Positions 7,893-13,897 of a DNA stretch of 44,637 nucleotides are shown here, in pieces. Under the pieces are notes generated by a model. That model was not told the DNA's origin, made no database searches, and was given only the letters and a program-made list of their open reading frames with translations. The stretch is taken from positions 1 through 44,637 of the forward strand of contig DASUSH010000057.1 in assembly GCA_036375215.1 (NCBI GenBank), given 5' to 3'. The DNA comes from DASUSH01 sp036375215 (GTDB taxonomy: Bacteria; Actinomycetota; Thermoleophilia; Solirubrobacterales; 70-9). Position numbers and translations under genes: made by a program. How positions within the stretch are numbered: the stretch's first letter is position 1; every line of letters starts with the position of its first letter.

Positions 7893-8455
7893 AGCCTCGC
7901 CGTCGTCGACGGAGCGTTGTCGGCGCGGCCGGACTCCTCGTAGGCGTCGATCGCCGCCGCGTTCTGGAGGGTCATGCCGATGTCGTCGAGGCCGTGCAGC
8001 AGGCGGTGCTTCACGCCCTCGTCGATCTCGAACCGGACGACCCCGCCGGCGTAGTCGACGCTCTGGTCGTCGACGTCGATCCGCGCCCGGCCGGCCTCGG
8101 CGATCCCGCGGCAGTGCTCCTCGGGAAGGATCACCGGCAGCAGGCCGATCTTCGTGCAGTTGCCGTAGAAGATGTCGCCGAACGAGGGGGCGATGATCGC
8201 CTCGAAGCCGAAGTCCTCGAGCGCCCACGGGGCGTGCTCGCGCGAGGACCCGCAGCCGAAGTTCCGGCCGGCGACCAGGATCGGGTTCGGCTCGAGCTCG
8301 ATCTCGCCGTCACGGATCCAGTCGTAGAACAGGAACTCGCCGAAGCCGGTTCGCTCGACGCGCTTCAGGAACTGCTTCGGGATGATCTGGTCCGTGTCGA
8401 CGTCGGCCCGGTCGAGCACCGAGACGTCGCCTTCGATCACGTCTATCCGCTGCAT
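7889..8455 (-). CDS. leuD: 3-isopropylmalate dehydratase small subunit
   Basis: 188 residues, normal length. It partners with LeuC to isomerise 2- to 3-isopropylmalate, and in the citramalate route citramalate to 3-methylmalate. DTDQIIPKQFLK (about 21-32) and the swivel-domain motif GRNFGCGSSREHAPWAL are diagnostic. GAGGAGG lies about 8 bases before the ATG. It follows leuC after 58 bases, and its stop overlaps the methyltransferase start. Confidence 0.96.
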   Translation of the reverse strand: MQRIDVIEGDVSVLDRADVDTDQIIPKQFLKRVERTGFGEFLFYDWIRDGEIELEPNPILVAGRNFGCGSSREHAPWALEDFGFEAIIAPSFGDIFYGNCTKIGLLPVILPEEHCRGIAEAGRARIDVDDQSVDYAGGVVRFEIDEGVKHRLLHGLDDIGMTLQNAAAIDAYEESGRADNAPSTTARL

Positions 8456-8513
8456 GAGGCGGCCTCCTCGAACCCGGCGGAAGCGGGCGCGACGCGGAGC
8501 ACCCTGCCGGCGG

Positions 8514-9878
8514 TCATGCCCACTCCCTGATGTCGACGAAACGGCCCTCGATCGCGGCCGCCGCGGCCATCCGCGGCGAGACCAGGTGGGTGCGCCCGCC
8601 CTTGCCCTGGCGGCCCTCGAAGTTGCGGTTGGAGGTCGAGGCGCAGCGCTCGCCCGGAGAGAGCGTGTCCGGGTTCATGCCGAGGCACATCGAGCAGCCG
8701 GCGCCGCGCCAGTCGAAGCCGGCGGCGCGGAAGACCTCGTCGAGGCCCTCCTCCTCCGCCTGCGCCTTCACCTGGGCCGAACCGGGCACGACCATGCCCT
8801 TGACGTGGTCGGCCACCCGGCGTCCCTCCACCACGCCGGCGGCCTCGCGCAGGTCGCCGATCCGCGAGTTCGTGCACGAGCCGAGGAAGACCCGGTCGAG
8901 CTGGATCTCGCGCATCGGGGTGCCCGGGTCGAGGTCCATGTACTTGAGCGCCCGCTCGTCGGTGTCGTTGGCCGGATCGGGGACCGCGCCGGTCACCTCG
9001 ACGACCTGGCCCGGCGTCGTGCCCCAGGTGACCATCGGCGAGACCTGCGAGGCGTCGATCGAGACCTCGGTGTCGAACGACGCGCCCTCCTCGGTCGGCA
9101 GCTCACGCCAGCGCTCGACCGCGGCGTCGAAGTCCGCGGGCGCGGCGTCGCGGCCCTCGACCCACTCGAAGGTGGTCTCGTCGGGGGCGATCATGCCGGC
9201 GCGGCCGCCGCCCTCGATCGTCATGTTGCAGATCGTCATCCGGCCCTCCATCGTCAGGCCCTCGATCGGGGCGCCGGCGTACTCGACCGCGTGGCCGGTC
9301 ATGCCGCCGGTGCCGAGCCGGCCGATGGTGGCGAGGATCAGGTCCTTCGGCGTGACGCCCCGGCCGAGCTCGCCGGAGTAGAGGATCCGCATCGTCTTCG
9401 GGCGGCGCTGGACGAGGCACTGGGTGGCGAGCACGTGCTCGACCTCGGAGGTGCCGATGCCGAACGCGAGCGCGCCGAAGGCGCCGTGCGTCGAGGTGTG
9501 CGAGTCGCCGCAGACGATCGTCATCCCGGGCTGGGTGACGCCGAGCTCGGGACCGATCACGTGCACGATCCCCTGGCGATCGGAGCCGAGCGAGTAGATC
9601 GGGACGCCGAACTCCTCGGCGTTGCGCTCGAGCGTCTCGACCTGGGTGCGGGAGAGCTCGTCGGCGATCATCCGCGCGACCGGGGTGCCGTCGGTGGGGA
9701 CATTGTGGTCGGCGGTCGCGAGGGTGCGGTCCGGGCGCCGGACCTCGCGGCCCTCGAGCCGCAGGCCCTCGAACGCCTGCGGCGAGGTGACCTCGTGGAC
9801 GAGGTGGAGGTCGATGTAGATCAGCCCGTCGTCGACCTCGTGGGCATCCCAGATCTTGTCGAACAACGTCCTTGCCAT
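8514..9878 (-). CDS. leuC: 3-isopropylmalate dehydratase large subunit
   Basis: 454 residues. This is the aconitase-like catalytic subunit carrying a [4Fe-4S] cluster. The cysteines are in GSCTNSRIGD and in CSMCLGMNPD; CGDSHTSTHGAFGALA and the early HLVHEVTSPQAFE motif mark LeuC. The ATG at 9878 was chosen because AAGGAG lies 9 bases upstream and MARTLFDKIWDAHEV matches the normal N terminus; longer readings run into the regulator gene. It begins 23 bases after the XRE-cupin gene, so both are probably on one mRNA. Confidence 0.96.
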   Translation of the reverse strand: MARTLFDKIWDAHEVDDGLIYIDLHLVHEVTSPQAFEGLRLEGREVRRPDRTLATADHNVPTDGTPVARMIADELSRTQVETLERNAEEFGVPIYSLGSDRQGIVHVIGPELGVTQPGMTIVCGDSHTSTHGAFGALAFGIGTSEVEHVLATQCLVQRRPKTMRILYSGELGRGVTPKDLILATIGRLGTGGMTGHAVEYAGAPIEGLTMEGRMTICNMTIEGGGRAGMIAPDETTFEWVEGRDAAPADFDAAVERWRELPTEEGASFDTEVSIDASQVSPMVTWGTTPGQVVEVTGAVPDPANDTDERALKYMDLDPGTPMREIQLDRVFLGSCTNSRIGDLREAAGVVEGRRVADHVKGMVVPGSAQVKAQAEEEGLDEVFRAAGFDWRGAGCSMCLGMNPDTLSPGERCASTSNRNFEGRQGKGGRTHLVSPRMAAAAAIEGRFVDIREWA

Positions 9879-9901
9879 GCCGGCTTCTCCTTTCGCTTCG
9901 C

Positions 9902-10492
9902 TCAGCTTCGGCGGAGGCCCGCCGCGACGACCGCGAGCAGCTCGGCCTCCTCGTCGCCGTCGTTTTCGAAGTGATGGGGCAGGTCGGCGTCGAAGGTGAC
10001 CGAGTCGCCCTCGGCGAGCTCGAAGCGCTCGCCGTCTAGGACGAGTGCCGCCCGGCCGGAACTCACGTAGATCGTCTCGCGACTGCCGGGCTCGTGGATC
10101 GGCGGGTCCCCCGGCCCGCCGGTGCTGGCGCCGGGGTCCAGCGCGTGCAGCGAGAGCTCGGCGCGCTGGCCGGGCAGGGCCGGGGTGAGCTCCTCGACCC
10201 GGTGGCCGTCGCGGCGCCGGCCGCGGCGGTCGGCGCGGCGGGTGACGACGACGTGGCTCGCCTCGTCGAGGCGGAGCAGCTGGGAGAGGCTGAGCTCGAG
10301 CCCGCTCGCGATCTTGGTGGCGACCGCCAGGGTCGGGCTGGTCTCGCCGCGCTCGACCTGCGAGAGCATCGGCGCCGAGACCCCGGTGCGTTCGGCGAGG
10401 TCGCGCAGCGAGAGGTCCATCGCCTCGCGCAGCGCGCGCACGCGCTCGCCGACGGCGGGGGCCCCGTTCTTCTCGCGCACCAGCGTCGCCAT
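9902..10492 (-). CDS. XRE-cupin transcriptional regulator
   Basis: 196 residues. An N-terminal helix-turn-helix (about 15-70, with LRDLAERTGVSAPMLSQVERG as scan and recognition helices) is followed by a C-terminal cupin_2 domain (about 120-190, HEPGSRETIYVSSG and FDADLPHHFEN). Family members such as PuuR/SutR types sense small ligands through the cupin and repress nearby genes. It is the first gene of the leuCD-leuB-ilvE-cimA operon, and a perfect 7-base inverted repeat overlaps its promoter, so autoregulation and control of the operon are likely. The effector is unknown; a branched-chain intermediate would be logical. Confidence 0.9.
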   Translation of the reverse strand: MATLVREKNGAPAVGERVRALREAMDLSLRDLAERTGVSAPMLSQVERGETSPTLAVATKIASGLELSLSQLLRLDEASHVVVTRRADRRGRRRDGHRVEELTPALPGQRAELSLHALDPGASTGGPGDPPIHEPGSRETIYVSSGRAALVLDGERFELAEGDSVTFDADLPHHFENDGDEEAELLAVVAAGLRRS

Positions 10493-10498
10493 CGGCGC

Positions 10499-10516
10499 TG
10501 TACGTTATCACGTACA
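10499..10516. promoter_or_regulatory. Palindromic operator in the XRE-cupin/chaplin-like divergent region
   Basis: TGTACGT-TATC-ACGTACA is a perfect 7-base inverted repeat with a 4-base spacer, starting 7 bases from the XRE-cupin ATG. The minus-strand -10 candidate GATAAC (10504-10509) lies inside it, so bound repressor would block that promoter. It may also affect the plus-strand gene at 10667. Confidence 0.65.
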
Positions 10517-10530
10517 AATGTCGGGGTATT

Positions 10531-10649
10531 GGCGCCCGGGCACATCGCCCAAAAAAGCGCCCCAGATCGAGGTTTCCAGGGCCCCCCCTTCGGGGTAGCC
10601 GGTGGCCAAGCGAGGCGATTGAGGGACGCCACGCGGGGGGAAGGAACCC
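10531..10649 (+). promoter_or_regulatory. Structured 5' leader of the chaplin-like gene
   Basis: Several helices can be drawn by eye in the RNA. GGCGC/GCGCC (10531-10535/10557-10561) encloses GGGC/GCCC (10538-10541/10547-10550) with an A6 bulge. GGTTTCC/GGAACCC (10571-10577/10643-10649, one mismatch) encloses GGC-CCCC/GGGG-GCC (10580-10600) and GTGGC/GCCAC (10602-10606/10628-10632). AGGAGG of the gene follows at 10655-10660. It could be a riboswitch or a stabilising leader. I could not match it to the ydaO (c-di-AMP) or c-di-GMP consensus. Confidence 0.4.
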
Positions 10650-10666
10650 AACAGAGGAGGCAGCAA

Positions 10667-11098
10667 GTGCATCGGATGCGCTTACTCATGGTCACCGCCA
10701 TCGCGTTGGTGGCCTCAGCAGTGGTGGTCGCTCCGGCGTCCGCCCAGACCCAGCAGAAGGGTCTCGTCAACGTCAACCTCGAGGACATCGATATCGGTGT
10801 TCCGATCTCGGTCGCCGCGAACATCTGCGACCTGGACGTGAACGTCCTCGCGGACGCGCGCCAGCTCGGCGAGACCGCGTGTGTCGCCGATGCCGAGTCG
10901 GGCGCCGTGTTCGGCCCGGATCGGGGCGGATCCAGTCCCCGCCAGGAAGGGCTGGTCAACGTCAACGTCTCGGACGTCGTGGTCAAGGTGCCGGTGAGCG
11001 TGGCCGCGAACATCTGTGACGTTGCGGTCAACGTTCTCTCGCAACAGCGCGAGTTCGGCAGGGTCAGCTGCGACGCCGTCGCCGAAAGTCAGGCGTAG
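10667..11098 (+). CDS. Secreted protein with two tandem chaplin-like domains
   Basis: 143 residues from GTG at 10667, with AGGAGG 6 bases upstream. Residues 4-26 are a signal peptide ending PASA-Q. The mature part is two near-identical repeats (about 31-79 and 93-141), each GLVNVN...VPxSVAANICDxxVNVL...G...C. In each repeat the two Cys are 18 positions apart with VNV after the first. This matches the chaplin pattern (VPVNV..NVCGNTVNV......FGNTC) in spacing and hydrophobic register. Chaplins form amyloid-like surface films in streptomycetes through a disulfide-closed domain. Homology is inferred by eye from motif spacing, so surface-amyloid function is a hypothesis. Confidence 0.7.
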   Translation: MHRMRLLMVTAIALVASAVVVAPASAQTQQKGLVNVNLEDIDIGVPISVAANICDLDVNVLADARQLGETACVADAESGAVFGPDRGGSSPRQEGLVNVNVSDVVVKVPVSVAANICDVAVNVLSQQREFGRVSCDAVAESQA

Positions 11099-11165
11099 GC
11101 GCGGCTGAGGGGGGAAGGCAGGCGCAGGGAAGTCGTCGCCGCCCGCGGGAATGAAGCACCGGGGC

Positions 11166-11189
11166 GGCGGGGCCCTACGGGGCCCCGCC
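11166..11189. terminator. Bidirectional hairpin terminator
   Basis: A 10-base-pair perfect GC stem (11166-11175 with 11180-11189) has a TACG loop. It lies between the converging chaplin-like gene and SDR gene. It has no T-tract, as is common in high-GC bacteria. Confidence 0.65.
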
Positions 11190-11226
11190 CGCTTCTGGCC
11201 GCGGCTCCGGCGGGGCGCGCGCCGCT

Positions 11227-11976
11227 CTAGCGGGACTGCTTGGTGGGCCGCACGAGCACCTCGTTGATGCTCACGTGCTCCGGCTGGCCGACGGCGTAAA
11301 GGACCGCGTTCGCGATGTCGACGGCCTGCAGGGGATCGATCTGGTCGCGCATCTTCTCGATCGCGTCGACCACCATCGGGTGCTCGTTGTGGCCCTGGAG
11401 CTCGGTCTCGACGAAGCCGGGCTCGACGCAGGTGACGCGGACGTTCGCGTGCAGGACCTCCTGACGGAGGCCCTCGGAGAAGCCGACCACGCCCCACTTG
11501 GTCATGTTGTAGACCGCGGATCCCAGCGAGGCGGTGCGGCCGGCCACCGAGGAGACGTTGACGATGTGCCCGCCGCCGGCCTCCCCCATCAGCGGCAGCG
11601 CGGCGTGGGTGCAGTAGAGGAGGCCGAGCAGGTTGACGTCGATCATCCGCCGCCAGTGCTCGGTGTCGGCGCCGGCGACCGGGCCGAGCAGCATGACGCC
11701 GGCGTTGTTGATCAGGAAGTCGAGTCCGCCGAGCTCTTCGTGGGCCCGTTTGACCGCGTCGTTGGCGGCCGCCTCGTCGGAGATGTCCGCCTCGATCGCG
11801 AGCGCGGTCCCACCGCCCGAGGAGATCCTTTCGGCGAGCGCGTCGATCCGGTCCTTGCGGCGGGCGACGAGCCCGACCTTCGCGCCGGCGACCGACAGCG
11901 CCGCGGCGGTCGCCTCGCCGATCCCCGACGACGCACCGGTGACCAGGGCGACCTTGCCTTCGAGCGAGTCGGCCAT
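11227..11976 (-). CDS. Short-chain dehydrogenase/reductase, classical type
   Basis: 249 residues. TGASSGIG (14-21) is the NAD(P)-binding glycine motif, NNAG is at about 89-92, the catalytic Ser is in VNVSSVAG, and the YxxxK is YNMTK. An Arg pair (ARRKDR) after strand 2 suggests NADP. The C-terminal region EVLVRPTKQ resembles YdfG/serine dehydrogenase-like SDRs. The substrate is not predictable. The ATG has no Shine-Dalgarno; TATAGT sits 8 bases upstream, so the gene is probably leaderless and separate from the group at 12056-15502. Confidence 0.93.
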   Translation of the reverse strand: MADSLEGKVALVTGASSGIGEATAAALSVAGAKVGLVARRKDRIDALAERISSGGGTALAIEADISDEAAANDAVKRAHEELGGLDFLINNAGVMLLGPVAGADTEHWRRMIDVNLLGLLYCTHAALPLMGEAGGGHIVNVSSVAGRTASLGSAVYNMTKWGVVGFSEGLRQEVLHANVRVTCVEPGFVETELQGHNEHPMVVDAIEKMRDQIDPLQAVDIANAVLYAVGQPEHVSINEVLVRPTKQSR

Positions 11977-11984
11977 CGAGCCTG

Positions 11985-11990
11985 ACTATA
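11985..11990 (-). promoter_or_regulatory. -10 element of the SDR gene
   Basis: TATAGT (minus), one base from TATAAT, lies 8 bases before the ATG at 11976. This predicts a leaderless mRNA. Confidence 0.55.
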
Positions 11991-12055
11991 TGGCGCGGGG
12001 GACCCGGGTCGCGGCGAGCAACCGCCCGGCGCCCGACCGACCTGTCCCTTCGGGG

Positions 12056-12574
12056 TCAGACCCCTCGGGGTCGCTCCCACGGCGTTCGGCGGGGGATCCA
12101 GCGCGGGACCGCCGCCTTGTAGGCGCGGTACTCCTCGCCGAAGCGGCGCTCGAGGCCGGGCTCCTCGGAGACGACGAAGTAGACGGCGTTGATCGCGAGG
12201 AACGCCGCGCTCCAGATCAGGATGCCAGGCGAGCCCAGGGCGAGCCCCTCGCCGACGAGGACCGCGAGGACCGCGGAGATCATCGGGTTGCGGACGTGGC
12301 CGTAGGGGCCCTCTACGACGAGGTGGCGGGTCGGGTCCCAGGGCGCGAGCGTGCCGTGGCCCAGGCGGGCGAAGAGGCGGACCGTCCAGGCCCAGAGCGC
12401 GACCCCCGCGGCGACCAGGACGGCGCCGGCGGCGACGGTGAGCGCGGCGGCGGCGGCGCCTTCCCCCCACCCCACGTCCGGTCCCTCGCCCGTGGCGAGG
12501 ATCACGGCCGGGACGACGACGGCCGCGGTCCCCGGCAGGACCGCGATCGCGACCGCGTGGCGCCAGGCGCTCAT
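12056..12574 (-). CDS. Isoprenylcysteine carboxyl methyltransferase (ICMT)-like membrane methyltransferase
   Basis: 172 residues from ATG at 12574. Membrane segments lie at about 7-25, 35-60 and 100-125. The diagnostic C-terminal block is VVEGPYGHVRNPM, then SEEPGLERRFGEEYRAYKAAVPRWIPR: the RNP/EE...R.G..Y..Y...VP.WIP pattern of the ICMT/PEMT family that binds SAM at the membrane. Bacterial members have varied or unknown lipid or isoprenoid substrates. The ATG overlaps the stop of the small upstream gene (ATGA), so it is coupled to it. Longer in-frame starts inside that gene give unrelated residues. Confidence 0.85.
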   Translation of the reverse strand: MSAWRHAVAIAVLPGTAAVVVPAVILATGEGPDVGWGEGAAAAALTVAAGAVLVAAGVALWAWTVRLFARLGHGTLAPWDPTRHLVVEGPYGHVRNPMISAVLAVLVGEGLALGSPGILIWSAAFLAINAVYFVVSEEPGLERRFGEEYRAYKAAVPRWIPRRTPWERPRGV

Positions 12575-12798
12575 TCCGTCCCGCGGCGGGTCAGGTGGAA
12601 GCCCTCGCACCAGGGGCAGCGGTAAAACGAGAGGGCGGTGCCCTCCATGCGGGCGCGGTAGACGGCGTCGTCGGCCTCGCTCTCGGTGGCGAACCGCTGC
12701 TTGGAGCGACACGCCTCGCGCTGGGCAACGGAACGGGGCGGCGGCCCCTCGCGGGGGTCCTCGCGCTTCGCTCCCTTCGGGCGGTTACGCCGCGGCAA
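12571..12798 (-). CDS. Small conserved-type protein with CPWC motif
   Basis: 75 residues. The N-terminal third is Arg/Lys/Pro rich (1-25). The rest contains CRSKQRFATESEADDAVYRARM, then YRCPWCEGFHLTRRGTE at the C terminus. CPWC with the earlier Cys30 and His69 could bind one metal ion, as in a rubredoxin-like or zinc-ribbon knuckle. Function is unknown. It overlaps the end of the AlkZ-like gene by 14 bases and the start of the ICMT-like gene by 4, which supports a real, coupled gene. The exact start is uncertain. Confidence 0.7.
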   Translation of the reverse strand: MPRRNRPKGAKREDPREGPPPRSVAQREACRSKQRFATESEADDAVYRARMEGTALSFYRCPWCEGFHLTRRGTE

Positions 12799-13873
12799 CG
12801 GGCTCCCCCGGGACGATCTCGACCACGGCGGCGCGGGCGAGGTGCTCGCCGTATCGCTCGGCCTCGGCCGCGAGCCCGGCCTCCTCGGCGGCGGCGAGCG
12901 GGTTGTGGATCGCGAGCTCGATGCGCACGTCGTCGGTTCCGAGCCGGCGCCTCCAGCTGCCGGCGAGGCGGCCGTCGAGGAGGAGCGGCCGCAGCGGCAG
13001 CGTCCGGCTGGGCTCGCCCGCCGGGCCGACCGTGCGCAGGTCCCTGTAGGCGACGGTGAGCTCGTCGAAGGACCCGAGCATCAGCGCACCCTCCGCGGGC
13101 TCCGGAGCGGGGGCCGCGGGATCGAGGTACCAGGTCCGGCCCTCGTCATCCTCACGGGCCTCGAAGCGGTCGCCGCAGAGCTCGATCCCGCGCCGGGTCG
13201 ACCCCAGCGTGAGCCCGCCCCACCAGGCCAGGTCGGCGGTAGTCGCAGGCGCGTGGCTCACGAGGTAGCGGCGGGTGAGCTCGGCGAGCGCCTCGTCGCC
13301 GTCGAGCTCGCGCCGCTCACCCACGCGGTCGGCGAGGAGCGCGTAGGTCGGCTTGCCGGCCCTCGCGGGGCCGCTGCAGAGGAGGCAGCGCAGCTCGAGC
13401 TGGAACGTGATGTGCGCGATCTGCGAAGCGTCGGTCTCGATTCCCTCCTCGGCGAGCCGCGCGCGCAACTCGGTTCGCGTGAGCGGCCCGGCCTCGGCGA
13501 TCGCGGCCTCGGCGACCTCGCCCGCGCGGTCGACCATCTCGCCGGACACGTCGAGCTGGCGGAGCCGCGAGCGATCGCCGGCGGCGAGCCGCGGCCCGGT
13601 GAGCCGCAGCATCCACTCGATGTCCTCGGGGAGGACGAAGTGCCAAGTCGGCCGCAGGACGTGGGTGCGGAGGATCTCGCCGGCCGCGAAGGCCTCCTCC
13701 ACGACGGCCTCGCCGGGGTGGCCAGAGCGCTGCGCCACCGACCACAGCGCCTCACCGAACTCCTGGGACTGCACCGCGCCGAGCCCGGCCACCGCCTCGG
13801 CGGGTGAGCCGAACCCCGCGCCCGTGAGGCGCTGGGCGCTCAGGCGGCGGCGGACGACCTCGAACGCGTCCAT
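12785..13873 (-). CDS. Winged-helix DNA-binding protein of the AlkZ/YcaQ (HTH_42) DNA glycosylase superfamily
   Basis: 362 residues, typical length. AVQSQEFGEALWSVAQR (about 33-49) contains the QxQ pair that in AlkZ-type glycosylases sits at the active site. HVLRPTWHFVLPEDI is the next family landmark, and three winged-helix units follow. AlkZ of Streptomyces unhooks azinomycin crosslinks, and E. coli YcaQ removes alkylated bases and crosslinks. Housekeeping relatives with QxQ are widespread in actinobacteria and mostly uncharacterised. It starts 24 bases after leuA and overlaps the next small gene, so it is probably co-transcribed with leuA. Confidence 0.85.
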   Translation of the reverse strand: MDAFEVVRRRLSAQRLTGAGFGSPAEAVAGLGAVQSQEFGEALWSVAQRSGHPGEAVVEEAFAAGEILRTHVLRPTWHFVLPEDIEWMLRLTGPRLAAGDRSRLRQLDVSGEMVDRAGEVAEAAIAEAGPLTRTELRARLAEEGIETDASQIAHITFQLELRCLLCSGPARAGKPTYALLADRVGERRELDGDEALAELTRRYLVSHAPATTADLAWWGGLTLGSTRRGIELCGDRFEAREDDEGRTWYLDPAAPAPEPAEGALMLGSFDELTVAYRDLRTVGPAGEPSRTLPLRPLLLDGRLAGSWRRRLGTDDVRIELAIHNPLAAAEEAGLAAEAERYGEHLARAAVVEIVPGEPVAAA

Positions 13874-13897
13874 CGCCGGCCGAGCTCCGGGGTGTCC

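Noticed and set aside
5169..7943. Very long plus-strand open frame (924 codons) opposite ilvE, leuB and the methyltransferase
   Set aside because: An antisense shadow of codon-biased GC-rich genes. It has no recognisable domain, while the minus strand carries full-length known enzymes.
8455..8516. 24-codon minus-strand ORF between leuC and leuD (starts MTAGRVLRV)
   Set aside because: It overlaps both neighbours by start/stop codons, but has no amino-acid bias for Leu or Ile and no Shine-Dalgarno. It could be chance in a GC-rich gap.
10531..10660. ydaO (c-di-AMP) or c-di-GMP-I riboswitch upstream of the chaplin-like gene
   Set aside because: Only short fragments resemble either consensus and the order of elements does not fit. 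Kept as an unassigned structured leader.
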